Made by a program: the position numbers and the translations under genes. A DNA stretch of 64,000 bases, from positions 3,655,001 through 3,719,000 of the forward strand of contig NZ_OY761553.1 of assembly GCF_963664735.1 (NCBI RefSeq). Reading direction: 5' to 3'. Positions 34,939 through 43,980 of the stretch are shown one piece after another. Position 1 is the stretch's first letter; each line of letters opens with the position of its first letter. Under the pieces are notes generated by a model. The model was given only the letters and a program-made list of their open reading frames with translations, made no database searches and was not told where the DNA came from. This DNA is from an uncultured Cohaesibacter sp. (GTDB lineage: Bacteria > Pseudomonadota > Alphaproteobacteria > Rhizobiales > Cohaesibacteraceae).

Positions 34939-35955
34939 ATGAAAGCACTTTGTATTGTTGACGCCGAGAAAAGCGAAGTTCGCGACGTTGAACCAATGGT
35001 CATGGGACCAGATGATGTTGTCGTTGACGTTTCTTACGTCGGTTTCTGCGGCAGTGACCTCAATACATTTATGGGTAAAAACCCGCTGGTTGAGTTGCCT
35101 CGCATTCCCGGTCATGAAGCTTCCGGTTTCGTGGTGGAAAAGGGCGCTAACGTGGGCGATGAAATCAAGATCGGTCAATCCGTCATTCTGTGGCCATATT
35201 CAGCTTGTGGCCATTGCACCAGCTGCCGCGCAGGCCGTTACAATGCTTGCCGTCACAACGAGACCCTTGGCGTTCAGCGTGATGGTGCCTTGCGTGAGAA
35301 AATTGCTATTCGCGCAGACTGCGTCATTCCTAACGAGAGCCTTAGCCCGAAACGTCAGGTTCTGGTAGAGCCGCTTTCCGTTGGTTTCCACGCTGTTGCT
35401 CGTGGACGGGTTCAGGCCGGTGAGACTGTGGTCGTCATGGGCTGCGGCATGATCGGCGTTGGTGTGATCATGGGGGCAGCTGCTCGCGGCGCACGTGTTA
35501 TCGCCGTTGATACCAGTGCTGACAAGGAAGCCACTGCCAAAATGGCTGGTGCCAGCGAATTCCTGACCCTTAGCGGTGAAGCCTTGGTCAAGAAGGTCAA
35601 TGAATTGACCGACGACAATGGTGCTAACGTCGTTATCGAGGCTGTTGGCCTGCCAATCACCTTTACCACTGCGGTTGATATGGCCTGCTTCTGTGGTCGC
35701 GTGGTCTATGTTGGTTATTCCAAGGCTCCGGTTACCTATGAAACCAAGTTCTTCAACCTCAAAGAACTGGACATCATGGGCTCACGTAACGCCATGCGCG
35801 AAGATTTTGACGCTGTTATCGAAGCCCTGCTGAAAATGGGCGATGATATGGACAAGCTGATCACCAAGACCTTCTCCATGGATGAAGCCGCAGACGCCTT
35901 GCCATATTGGGAAAAGAACAAGAATGATGTTCTCAAGCTGGTTGTCGAGCTCTGA
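34939..35955 (+). CDS. Zinc-dependent dehydrogenase, LgoD/L-gulonate type
   Basis: About 338 aa medium-chain alcohol dehydrogenase. Catalytic zinc ligands are in GFCGSDLNTF and GHEASGFV; four structural-zinc Cys are in SACGHCTSCRAGRYNAC. The Rossmann motif is VMGCGMIGVGVIMGAAARGA. DIMGSRNAMREDF resembles the DIMGSRNA-type motif of E. coli LgoD (L-galactonate 5-dehydrogenase). If it makes tagaturonate, UxaB and UxaA would complete the route to 2-keto-3-deoxygluconate. L-gulonate or L-idonate dehydrogenase activity is the main alternative. AAGGAG 7 nt upstream favours ATG 34939; a GTG at 34936 is also possible. Confidence 0.82.
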   Translation: MKALCIVDAEKSEVRDVEPMVMGPDDVVVDVSYVGFCGSDLNTFMGKNPLVELPRIPGHEASGFVVEKGANVGDEIKIGQSVILWPYSACGHCTSCRAGRYNACRHNETLGVQRDGALREKIAIRADCVIPNESLSPKRQVLVEPLSVGFHAVARGRVQAGETVVVMGCGMIGVGVIMGAAARGARVIAVDTSADKEATAKMAGASEFLTLSGEALVKKVNELTDDNGANVVIEAVGLPITFTTAVDMACFCGRVVYVGYSKAPVTYETKFFNLKELDIMGSRNAMREDFDAVIEALLKMGDDMDKLITKTFSMDEAADALPYWEKNKNDVLKLVVEL

Positions 35956-36003
35956 TAATGCTGTTTGGGCTCAATTGAGCTAAACTCATGAATTCATGTT
36001 TAG

Positions 36004-36036
36004 AGGGCAGATCGCTTTGCGCGGTTTGCCCTTTTT
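36004..36036 (+). terminator. Terminator after the zinc dehydrogenase
   Basis: AGGGCA (36004-36009) pairs with TGCCCT (36027-36032), with GC-rich pairing in the loop, and is followed by a T run. Confidence 0.6.
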
Positions 36037-36238
36037 CTGTTTCGCACTTCGTTGTCTACGGGCTCCCTTTCTTTGCTGGCAGATGCATGAAAAGTGCGGA
36101 AATACGAGCTTGGCCGGAGCAAGATCGCATCAGAAATGCGGGAAGCCGCATACGATTTGCCATATCCACTCTGTGACCAGTTTCCCGGTTTGATAGCCTC
36201 TAGCCAATGAGCAAGACCAATAAAGTGGGAGCAGGAAC

Positions 36239-37141
36239 GTGCCAAAAGCGGAGATTTATCGTTTTAGCGACGACTATATGCAGTTGACTTTGCCCGGCGC
36301 TTCGATCGAGCGATTGCATACGGGTATGTTATGGGGCGAGGGGCCTGTCTATTTTCCTGCCGGAGATTACCTGCTCTGGTCTGATATTCCCAACGATTGC
36401 CAGTGGCAATGGGTGCCGGGGTTGGGATGTAGAGTTTATAGCCACCATTCTAACAATTCCAACGGTAACACCAGAGACCGCCAGGGACGTCTGGTTTCGT
36501 GTCAGCATTTGACCCGCTCCGTGGTGCGCACAGAATGGGACGGCAGCAAGACCACATTGGCCGACGGGCATGCAGGCAAGCGCCTGAATTCGCCCAATGA
36601 TGTGATTGTGGCTTCTGATGGTGCCGTCTGGTTTACCGATCCCAGCTATGGGATTCTCAGCGACTATGAAGGCAAGAAAAGTACGCCTGAGCAAGATGGC
36701 TGCTACGTCTACCGCATTGATCCCAATAGCGGCGATGTGAAGGCCATGATAACCTCACTGAAAATGCCAAATGGGCTGACATTTTCACCCGATGAAAAGA
36801 CGCTCTATGTGGCGGACTCCAGCAGCTCGCACTTCTGCGATGGTTATCATCATATTTTTGCTTTTGACGTGGGGCCGGATTGGTCTTTGAGCAATCAGCG
36901 GGCCTTTGCCGAAATCGAAGAGGGTGTGCCCGATGGGATACGCACTGATGAAGAAGGCAATATTTGGTCTTCATCGGCAAGAGGGATTGAGACCTATGGT
37001 CCGGATGGATCACACAAAGGCTATATCGCCATACCGGAAACAGTTTCAAATCTCTGTTTTGGCGGGAAAAAACGGAACCGTTTGTTCATCACCGCATCAA
37101 CATCCGTCTACGCTGTCTATGTCGGCGTCAAAGGGATTTAA
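36239..37141 (+). CDS. SMP-30/gluconolactonase family lactonase
   Basis: About 300 aa six-bladed propeller of the SMP-30/LRE family, which hydrolyses sugar lactones using one divalent metal. Metal and substrate residues are visible: Glu in WGEGPVYF, Asn in RLNSPNDVIV, Asp in LYVADSS and Asp in GVPDGIRTDEEGN. Start is GTG 36239 with GGGAG 7 nt upstream; an ATG at 36275 would remove conserved sequence. It precedes a sugar ABC importer, so it may open a lactone formed when an imported sugar is oxidised, perhaps feeding aldonate to the dehydrogenase upstream (inference). Confidence 0.85.
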   Translation: MPKAEIYRFSDDYMQLTLPGASIERLHTGMLWGEGPVYFPAGDYLLWSDIPNDCQWQWVPGLGCRVYSHHSNNSNGNTRDRQGRLVSCQHLTRSVVRTEWDGSKTTLADGHAGKRLNSPNDVIVASDGAVWFTDPSYGILSDYEGKKSTPEQDGCYVYRIDPNSGDVKAMITSLKMPNGLTFSPDEKTLYVADSSSSHFCDGYHHIFAFDVGPDWSLSNQRAFAEIEEGVPDGIRTDEEGNIWSSSARGIETYGPDGSHKGYIAIPETVSNLCFGGKKRNRLFITASTSVYAVYVGVKGI

Positions 37142-37217
37142 CAAGCAAGGCCGTCGGTATCTTACCGGCGGGGAGGACTGAAGATCGGAATTGAAACAAT
37201 TTCAATGGGAGTAAGAA

Positions 37218-38240
37218 ATGTCCGATAATAATGAAAACACCAATCAGGAAGGCCGCCGCAACTTTCTCAAGGGAGTAGTGCTTGGTTCGGCCGTTCTTGG
37301 AACTGGCATCGTTAAGCCAGGTTTGGTTGTGGGGGAAACTGGAGAGGCAAGAGCCGCGACAGACGAACGCTACAAAATGGCTTTCGTCCAGATCCAGCCA
37401 CACACGGTTTCTTCTGCATGGAGTGACGGGCTTGAAGAAGTGCTCAAGACCCAGCAGAATATTGACTATCAGCAGCTTGATGGCCAGAACAAGGTTGAAG
37501 TTCAGGTCAGCTTGATGGATACGCTCATCAATGAAGGCGCCAAGGTCATTTTCCTTCAGCCGATCGACAGCGTGGCGCTTGGGCCGTCAATCAAGAAGGC
37601 ACGCCGTCGCGGCATTGCCGTCATTACCCTTAATATCGATGCCTCTGAAGAGCATGCAGCTCACGTGGAAATGAACCATTATTATGGTGCCATGGATATT
37701 GCCAAGGAAATGGGCAAGCGGATGGGTGGCAAGGGCAAAATCGCCATCCTCAATGCTCCTCCGGGCATCATCATTCGCGACCAGCGCACCAATGGTTTCA
37801 TTGATGGCATGAAGAAATACCATCCGGACATCCAGATTGCTGCCGATCAGGTGGCTGATTGGTCTCGTAAAAAGGCGCAGGATGTCTTGTCCAACATTCT
37901 TACCGCACAGCCGGATATTACGGGTGTTTATGGCGTCAATGACTCCATGGCTCTTGGTGGCGTGGATGTTTGCAAGCAGAAGGGCATTCTCGACAAGATG
38001 GTGATCTTCGGTAACGACGGAGAAACCGCCGCACTTGAATCCATCGAGCGTGGCGAGTTGTCCGGCACCCAGTTTACCGACGTTTATCAGCAAGGCCGCT
38101 TTGCAGCCGCTGCAGCCTCGGTGTTTGTATCTGGTGGGGTTTCTGCCAAGGATTTCAAACAGCAGGGCAAACTGCTTATGCCATACGTCATCGCAACATC
38201 AGAGACGGTCGGTTCCATTCAGCCGGCTCAGCGCTGGTAG
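37218..38240 (+). CDS. Sugar ABC transporter substrate-binding protein
   Basis: About 340 aa, Peripla_BP_4 (RbsB-like) family. The N-terminus is a twin-arginine signal (GRRNFLKGVVLGSAVLG) with cleavage around EARAATDE. Ligand-domain landmarks: LMDTLINEGAKVIFLQPIDSVALGPSIKKARRRGI, MGGKGKIAILNAPPGIIIRDQRTNGFIDGMKKYHP, and GVYGVNDSMALGG with hinge residues. GGAG lies before the ATG. The binding protein leads the operon and is followed by a terminator-like hairpin, giving excess SBP over membrane subunits. The sugar is not identifiable. Confidence 0.92.
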   Translation: MSDNNENTNQEGRRNFLKGVVLGSAVLGTGIVKPGLVVGETGEARAATDERYKMAFVQIQPHTVSSAWSDGLEEVLKTQQNIDYQQLDGQNKVEVQVSLMDTLINEGAKVIFLQPIDSVALGPSIKKARRRGIAVITLNIDASEEHAAHVEMNHYYGAMDIAKEMGKRMGGKGKIAILNAPPGIIIRDQRTNGFIDGMKKYHPDIQIAADQVADWSRKKAQDVLSNILTAQPDITGVYGVNDSMALGGVDVCKQKGILDKMVIFGNDGETAALESIERGELSGTQFTDVYQQGRFAAAAASVFVSGGVSAKDFKQQGKLLMPYVIATSETVGSIQPAQRW

Positions 38241-38258
38241 TTCGGCATTGTCCATTGA

Positions 38259-38286
38259 AGCCGCTGTCCAACGGGCAGCGGTTTTT
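38259..38286 (+). terminator. Intra-operon attenuating terminator after the SBP gene
   Basis: CCGCTG (38261-38266) and CAGCGG (38276-38281), then TTTTT. Located between the binding protein and first permease, it probably lowers expression of the downstream genes relative to the SBP. Confidence 0.7.
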
Positions 38287-38315
38287 CCACTCACCTCTCG
38301 CGCAGGGTTCTGAAT

Positions 38316-39341
38316 ATGGTACGCCTTCGCCAGTTGCCCAACATCGAATTGTTGGCTTTCTTCGTACTTCTGTACGCTTTCTTCTGTTTCTATGCCCCTC
38401 ACTTCGATACAGCATCCAACTTGGAGAACCTTTTGGTTGGCTACTCCTTTATTGCTGTGCTGGCGATTGGGCAATCTTTCCCGATCATGGTGCGGGGCAT
38501 TGACCTCAGCATCGGTTCGGTTCTGGCTCTTGGGGGCATGGTTCTGTTTGACCTTAGCGTCATCTACGAAGTGCCCGGATATCTGGTCATCCCCATCGTG
38601 CTTCTGACCTGTTTGCTTGCTGGGCTGATCAATGGAGCGCTCGTTGTCTGGCTGCGCCTGCAGCCCTTTGTGGCAACACTCTCGACGCTGGCTGCCTATC
38701 GCGGCGTGGTCTATGCAATTTCAGGGCGGCAATTGTTCCCCGAAATGGCAACAAAGCCGATCACCGATGGCTGGCTCACCGGGGTGGACTCCTATCTCGA
38801 TATTGGCGGGCTCACGGGGCTCGATCAATATATGGAGATGCCCTGGTTGCCGCTTTCTTTCTTCCTGCTGGTTGGCATCTTCATCGTTATTCAAACGATG
38901 CTCAGCAAGACCCAATTTGGCATGAACTTCAAGATTGTCGGTGGTAATCCGGAAGCAGCCCGTCTGGCTGGCATCAATGTCAAATTGACGATCCTGAGTG
39001 CTTATGGTCTGTCCGGGCTCAGCGCTGGTATTGCGGCAATCATTCTGGTTACCCGCCTGACCACGGCAACGGAAGCCTTGGGTAATGGTATGGAAATGAC
39101 GGCCATTGCTTCGGCTGTTATTGGCGGCATCAGCTTGCAAGGTGGTATCGGTAACTCCTTCGGGCCAATTATTGGCGCGATGCTACTTGGCATTATCCTG
39201 CTTGGTTTGACCTTGCTTGGTATTTCGCAATTTGTTCAGCAGGTCATCTCAGGTCTGATCCTGATTGGAGCTATCGGATATGACAAGCTCTTGTCTGATT
39301 TCAGAATGCGCAAGGCCCGCGCGATGCAGAGTGGGAGTTGA
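38316..39341 (+). CDS. Sugar ABC transporter permease (RbsC type)
   Basis: About 341 aa, BPD_transp_2 family, with eight to ten hydrophobic segments. The motif GQSFPIMVRGIDLSIGSVLALGGMV is the RbsC-type DLS signature, and NPEAARLAGINVKLTILSAYGLSGLSAGIA is the ATPase-facing EAA-like region. The first of two different permeases in the operon, so the channel is a heterodimer, unlike the RbsC homodimer. It is followed directly by the ATPase gene. Confidence 0.9.
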   Translation: MVRLRQLPNIELLAFFVLLYAFFCFYAPHFDTASNLENLLVGYSFIAVLAIGQSFPIMVRGIDLSIGSVLALGGMVLFDLSVIYEVPGYLVIPIVLLTCLLAGLINGALVVWLRLQPFVATLSTLAAYRGVVYAISGRQLFPEMATKPITDGWLTGVDSYLDIGGLTGLDQYMEMPWLPLSFFLLVGIFIVIQTMLSKTQFGMNFKIVGGNPEAARLAGINVKLTILSAYGLSGLSAGIAAIILVTRLTTATEALGNGMEMTAIASAVIGGISLQGGIGNSFGPIIGAMLLGIILLGLTLLGISQFVQQVISGLILIGAIGYDKLLSDFRMRKARAMQSGS

Positions 39342-39343
39342 TC

Positions 39344-40858
39344 ATGTCCAAGCAAATTCTTCTTGAAGGCAAGAAACTCAGCAAGACTTTCGGTCGCTTT
39401 GTGGCTCTTCAGGATACCGATTTCGTCATTCATGCCGGAGAAGTGCATGGCCTTTGTGGCAGCAACGGCGCGGGTAAGTCGACCTTGATCAAGATCCTGA
39501 CCGGCGCGCATCGTCCAAGCGGTGGCGAGGTTCTGGTGAATGGTCAAGTGGCTCCATCGGGAAGTCCGTTGGCGATGCTGGAGTTGGGGGTTGCCTGTAT
39601 CTACCAGCATTCCAACCTGATACCGGCGTTGACGGTTCTTGATAATGTGTTTCTCGGTCGTCCTCCCAAAACAAAGCTTGGTTTTATTGACACCGTCGAG
39701 CAACGCAAGAAAGCCGAGGCGCTGCTGGAGAAATACAATATCGATCTGGATCTGGATGCTCAGGTCGCAACGCTGGCAACGGTGAAGCAGAAAGAGGTGG
39801 AAATTCTCAAGGCGCTTGCGCTCGATGCCCAAGTGATCCTTATGGATGAACCAACCGCCTGGCTGTCTCACTCGGAAGTACGCAAATTACACAAGACCAT
39901 CGCTCATCTGAAAGAACTGGGTGTGGGCTTGGTGTATATTTCCCACGTGCTGGATGAGGTGTTTCAGGTCTGTGATACGGTAACCGTGATGCGCGATGGT
40001 GCCGTGGTCTGGACTGGTGATATAGACGAAATCACGCGTCCCGAGCTGGTGGATCGCATGGTTGGCAATGATCTTGGTGAAGCCTCTCGCGCTGTTGCAG
40101 CCGAGCCTCGTCACCCCAAGGGCACCGGCGAGGTGATGCTATCGGCGAAAAATCTGTCGATGACCAACACCTTTGAAGATATCAGCCTCGATCTCTACAA
40201 GGGAGAGATCCTCTGCCTGACCGGTCTTATCGGGTCAAAGCGCACCGAGTTGCTGCATGGCATCTTTGGCTCTGCCAAACTATCGGGCGGTTCTGTCGAG
40301 GTGCAAGGCGAAGCCGTTCACTTCACTTCACCTTCGCAGGCAATTGAAGGTGGAATCGGGTTTGTTCCTGAAGACCGGTTGCGCGATGGGCTTTTGCTGG
40401 AACATTCCGTTTCTGACAACCTGATCTATGCTGCCCTCAAGAAGGTAACCAATTGGGGGTTCTGGAACAATAGTGCCGTACGAAGCCTGACAGAACACCA
40501 GATCGAAGATCTTAATATCAAACCCGCAGATGGCTCCAAGATTGTGAAGCGTTTGAGCGGTGGCAACCAGCAAAAGGTGCTGCTCGGCAAATGGTTGGAG
40601 ATCGAGCCAAAGATCTTGTTCCTTGACGAACCAACAGTCGGCGTCGATGTGGGAGCAAAGTCCGAGATTTACACCATTCTTCGCAAACTTAGAGAGCAGG
40701 GTACGGCCATTTTACTGGTCTCGTCCGATATGGAAGAGGTCATGACCATTGCCGATCGCATTGCCGTGATGGTTTCAGGACGCATGACGATGACCTGCAA
40801 CGCAGATGACATCACGCAGGAAGACCTGGTGCTCCAGATAAGTGGAGGGAAAAACTGA
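39344..40858 (+). CDS. Sugar ABC transporter ATPase (RbsA type)
   Basis: About 504 aa with two nucleotide-binding domains. Domain 1: Walker A GSNGAGKST, signature region with TLATVKQKEVEILKALA, and VILMDEPTAWLSHSE in the Walker B position. Domain 2: FEDISLDLYKGEILCLTGLIGSKRTELL has the degenerate Walker A expected for this family; RLSGGNQQKVLLGKWL and ILFLDEPTVGVDVGAK are intact. Start 39344 has GGGAG 6 nt upstream; a TTG at 39338 is in frame. It overlaps or abuts both neighbours, consistent with one transcript. Confidence 0.92.
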   Translation: MSKQILLEGKKLSKTFGRFVALQDTDFVIHAGEVHGLCGSNGAGKSTLIKILTGAHRPSGGEVLVNGQVAPSGSPLAMLELGVACIYQHSNLIPALTVLDNVFLGRPPKTKLGFIDTVEQRKKAEALLEKYNIDLDLDAQVATLATVKQKEVEILKALALDAQVILMDEPTAWLSHSEVRKLHKTIAHLKELGVGLVYISHVLDEVFQVCDTVTVMRDGAVVWTGDIDEITRPELVDRMVGNDLGEASRAVAAEPRHPKGTGEVMLSAKNLSMTNTFEDISLDLYKGEILCLTGLIGSKRTELLHGIFGSAKLSGGSVEVQGEAVHFTSPSQAIEGGIGFVPEDRLRDGLLLEHSVSDNLIYAALKKVTNWGFWNNSAVRSLTEHQIEDLNIKPADGSKIVKRLSGGNQQKVLLGKWLEIEPKILFLDEPTVGVDVGAKSEIYTILRKLREQGTAILLVSSDMEEVMTIADRIAVMVSGRMTMTCNADDITQEDLVLQISGGKN

Positions 40859-41817
40859 TGCTGAATATAATTGCATTTTTAAGAAACGAAATCCCCACTT
40901 ACGCCATGCCGGTTGCCTTGTTGATCATTATCGCGCTGTTCGGCGTAATGGCTCCGGTGTTTCTGACGGCTTCAAACTTCACCGCGATTGTCTACCAGAT
41001 GTCGATTACAGGTATCATGGCAGTTGGCATGACGTTCGTCATCATGACAGGCGGTATTGATTTGTCGGTTGGGCCGGTTCTTGCAACGTCCGGGCTCGTT
41101 GTTTTCTTCCTCTTGCATATCGCTCATTTTCCTCTGATCCCTGCTGTGCTTATTGGTATCCTGAGCGGTGCCGTGACTGGGGCAATCAGTGGGTTTGTCG
41201 TTGCCATGTTCCAGCTGCCGGCAATGATTGTTACGTTGGGCATGCTTTCGATTGTTCGCGGTACTGCGCTGCTGGCCGGTGGGCCGGATTTGCATCTGGT
41301 CAGGGATCAGCCCGGCTTTGAATTCATAGGCAATGGATTTCTCTTCGGCATTCCGTTCGCAATCTGGATTTTTGCTGCGGTCAGCCTGTTGATGATCTTC
41401 ATTCAGAAGAAAACGACTTTCGGTCTGCAGGTTGCTTCAATTGGCGATAATGAAAGAGCGGCTTATCTCTCCGGGCGCCGCGTGAAACTGGTCAAGATGA
41501 TGACTTACGTCATTTGTGGCATGGGAGCGGCGCTGGCAGGTATCATTCAAAGCTCTCAGGTCCACACAGCGGCAGCGACCTACGGCGAGTTCGGGACTGA
41601 ACTTGATGTTATTGCTGCGGTTGTTTTGGGTGGTGCGAGCCTGTTGGGCGGCAAGGGATCCGTCGCACGGACTATCCTTGGTGTGCTGTTCCTTGCAGTG
41701 CTCAATAACGGGTTCAATATTCTCAATGTGCCGATCGATTATCAGCTCATTATCAAGGGGGGTATCATCGTTGTTGCCTTGTCCCTGACAGAATGGGCCA
41801 ATACCAAGGTGGCTTGA
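40858..41817 (+). CDS. Sugar ABC transporter permease (RbsC type)
   Basis: About 319 aa, BPD_transp_2 family. GMTFVIMTGGIDLSVGPVLATSGLVV carries the DLS signature; NERAAYLSGRRVKLVKMMTYVICGMGAALAGI is the coupling region. The start overlaps the ATPase stop by one base (TGATG). It pairs with the permease at 38316 and is the last transport gene before a strong terminator. Confidence 0.9.
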   Translation: MLNIIAFLRNEIPTYAMPVALLIIIALFGVMAPVFLTASNFTAIVYQMSITGIMAVGMTFVIMTGGIDLSVGPVLATSGLVVFFLLHIAHFPLIPAVLIGILSGAVTGAISGFVVAMFQLPAMIVTLGMLSIVRGTALLAGGPDLHLVRDQPGFEFIGNGFLFGIPFAIWIFAAVSLLMIFIQKKTTFGLQVASIGDNERAAYLSGRRVKLVKMMTYVICGMGAALAGIIQSSQVHTAAATYGEFGTELDVIAAVVLGGASLLGGKGSVARTILGVLFLAVLNNGFNILNVPIDYQLIIKGGIIVVALSLTEWANTKVA

Positions 41818-41853
41818 ATGGCCGGTCAGGTAACGTGAAAATGATTGCAGATC

Positions 41854-41878
41854 AAAGAGCGGGTATGCCCGCTCTTTT
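41854..41878 (+). terminator. Terminator after the sugar ABC operon
   Basis: Perfect 10-bp arms AAAGAGCGGG (41854-41863) and CCCGCTCTTT (41868-41877) with a 4-nt loop, ending in a T run. The kinase gene begins about 55 bp later, so it needs its own promoter or read-through. Confidence 0.88.
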
Positions 41879-41934
41879 CGTGCATCTGAAGGTGTTTGGT
41901 TGTTGTGCTCTGAACTCTGGTTTAAGGTATTGTG

Positions 41935-43167
41935 ATGATGGATAAATCTTCAATTCCGACAACTTTCTCGACAGAACAGGTGATCAATATTACCCGCGCC
42001 ATAGCAGGGCGTGTTGGCTATCAGGCCGTGATTGATGCCATGAGCGAGGAGATACAGGGCATTCTGCCTCACAATCACTTCGATGTGGTCATTCTGGATG
42101 AATCCAAGGAAAATCTGGTTGCCTATGAAACCGGTATTCAAACGGATTGGGGCGGGGTGAACCGGAAGAATGTTTCCACCAGCCCGATACGGGACATCCT
42201 GCTGGGCAAAGTGGATTATCTTATCACGCCCAACGCCATGGAAGATTCGCGCTTTAATAATCCAAGCATGTTCAATGAGCCGATCTTTGAGCATAAATTG
42301 CGCTCACGTCTTCATGTTCAGGTCAGGGTGGCCGGTGAATTGATCGGGGCCTTGTCAATCTCTTCGACGCGGCCGGATATCTATTCTCTGGAGCATATTG
42401 AAAATGCAAAGCTTCTTAGCGATTTGATCGGGCCCTATTTCTTTGCTCTCTGGCAGTCGGAATTGGTTCGGGTGGCCGAGATCGAGCGCGTGAAAGAGGC
42501 GGCACGCTTGGAAGGGCTTCGATCCAGAGCCCGCTATGTTACCGATGAGTTGGAAAGGGCGCGAGCACAGATCGGGATGGATCTTCACGATCAGCCGCTG
42601 GCGGATCTTTCGCGTACCCTACGCTGGCTGGGGTCGGTTGATGAGCTCGACCGGGATGATCTGGATGATCTCAAGGAAGAATTGGGACATTGTTTGCTGG
42701 GATTGCGGCACATTGTTGATGATGCCAAGCCGACGGTTCTGGAGATGTTCGGTTTGATCGAGGCTGTCGAGGCACAGCTGGATCGCCAGATAAAGACGGC
42801 CCGGCAGGATATCAGTGTTGAAATCATTGATCATTCCGATGGCACTATTGACGAACTGCCGCTGAGTTTGCGACTGGTTTTCTACCGGATCTTGCAGGAG
42901 GCGGGGAATAACGCAATCCGTCACGCGGGGTGTAGCCATCTTGTGGTGACATTTACCAGCGAGGAGGACCGGTTGATCATTTCCTTTCGTGATAACGGCG
43001 TTGGTTATCGCAAGGAAGATTTTCAGAGCCGCGGCGGAATGCTGAATATGCAATCAAGGGCCTCTTTAGTGGGCGCGAAAGTGCGGTTCTCTAACCCCGG
43101 TCAACCGGCAGAACTAACCATCTCTTATGTTCAGGAAAAGGGCCCAGGGGAGCCGAATGTGCAATGA
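41935..43167 (+). CDS. Sensor histidine kinase, GAF and HisKA_3 type
   Basis: About 410 aa. Residues 20-180 form a GAF-like sensor domain (AIAGRVGYQAVIDAMSEEIQGILPHNHFDVVIL to ELIGALSISS). After a helical linker, the NarL-class H-box lies in IGMDLHDQPLADLSRTLRWLG, with the phospho-accepting His near residue 218. The C-terminal HATPase domain has QEAGNNAIRHAG (N box) and FRDNGVGYRKEDFQSRGGMLNMQSRASLVGA (G boxes). There is no transmembrane helix, so it is cytosolic. Start ATG 41935 has AAGG 7 nt upstream; 41932 (GTG) and 41938 are alternatives. Its stop overlaps the response regulator start. Confidence 0.88.
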   Translation: MMDKSSIPTTFSTEQVINITRAIAGRVGYQAVIDAMSEEIQGILPHNHFDVVILDESKENLVAYETGIQTDWGGVNRKNVSTSPIRDILLGKVDYLITPNAMEDSRFNNPSMFNEPIFEHKLRSRLHVQVRVAGELIGALSISSTRPDIYSLEHIENAKLLSDLIGPYFFALWQSELVRVAEIERVKEAARLEGLRSRARYVTDELERARAQIGMDLHDQPLADLSRTLRWLGSVDELDRDDLDDLKEELGHCLLGLRHIVDDAKPTVLEMFGLIEAVEAQLDRQIKTARQDISVEIIDHSDGTIDELPLSLRLVFYRILQEAGNNAIRHAGCSHLVVTFTSEEDRLIISFRDNGVGYRKEDFQSRGGMLNMQSRASLVGAKVRFSNPGQPAELTISYVQEKGPGEPNVQ

Positions 43168-43889
43168 CAGGACGTTCCATCCTGATCGTCGAAGATGATC
43201 TGCTGCATCGCGAGTTTTTGCATAAGGTTGTCAGCAATCCTGAAATGGGGTTTGTGGATGTGCTGGAAGCATGCGACGGGGAGAAGGGGCTGGAACTGGC
43301 TCTCAAATTCAAACCCGATGCTATTATTCTGGATCTGCAGATTCCGAAAATTACGGGCGTGGATGTCGCCAAATCCGTATGGGCGAAGCTGCCCGACTTG
43401 CCGATCATGTTCTGGTCGAACTATGCCGACGAGGCCTATGTTCGGGGCGTGGCGAAGGTGGCGCCATCTGACACCGCCTATGGCTATCTTCTCAAATCCT
43501 CTTCTTCTGATCGCTTGGAGAGGGCCATCAAGGGCATTTTCGAAGACAGGCAGACCATAATCGATTACGAGGTTGTGGGCATTCAGAAGCGCGCCAAAAA
43601 CAGCTACGATGCCCTGACTGATACGGAATATGAAGTGCTTCTCGATATCGCTCTGGGATTAACCGATAGCGCCATATCGGAGCGGCGCAATATTTCCTTG
43701 CGGACCGTGCAAAGTCGCCTGCAAAGCATTTATGCCAAAATGGGCATTAGCGAGGTGCCAAGCAGCAAGGGCGGCGCGGTGTTCAATCGCCGCAATCGTG
43801 CTGTCGTTCTGGCGCTTTTAGCCCGGCAGATTAACAGCAAGACGCTGGAAGCGCTCAACAATGAGCTTGCGTTTCATGAAACCGAATAA
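43164..43889 (+). CDS. Response regulator, REC plus LuxR-type HTH
   Basis: About 241 aa. The receiver domain has acidic Asp11/Asp12 (ILIVEDD), phospho-acceptor Asp57 (IILDLQIPK), Ser at the switch position (IMFWSNYAD) and Lys in YGYLLKSSSSD. The C-terminal HTH (residues 150-205) reads LTDTEYEVLLDIALGLTDSAISERRNISLRTVQSRLQSIYAKMGI, the LuxR/GerE pattern. About 18 extra residues (VPSSKGGAVFNRRNR) are inserted before the last helix. ATGA overlap with the kinase shows it is the cognate partner. The target genes are unknown; the preceding sugar importer is a candidate by position only. Confidence 0.9.
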   Translation: MTGRSILIVEDDLLHREFLHKVVSNPEMGFVDVLEACDGEKGLELALKFKPDAIILDLQIPKITGVDVAKSVWAKLPDLPIMFWSNYADEAYVRGVAKVAPSDTAYGYLLKSSSSDRLERAIKGIFEDRQTIIDYEVVGIQKRAKNSYDALTDTEYEVLLDIALGLTDSAISERRNISLRTVQSRLQSIYAKMGISEVPSSKGGAVFNRRNRAVVLALLARQINSKTLEALNNELAFHETE

Positions 43890-43906
43890 TCCGGAAAGCG
43901 GATTTT
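43888..43906 (+). terminator. Short terminator after the response regulator
   Basis: AATCCG (43888-43893) and CGGATT (43899-43904) with a 5-nt loop, followed by TT. It overlaps the stop codon; weak but well placed. Confidence 0.45.
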
Positions 43907-43980
43907 GCTACATGGCAAACGCTTGCCGATGCCGATGCCGATGTGTCGCCTCCCGGTTCGGTTCGGTTTGGCAACGCAGG

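Noticed and set aside
43924-43942. Tandem GCCGAT hexamers
   Set aside because: Only three short copies in a small convergent gap; too little to call a functional repeat.
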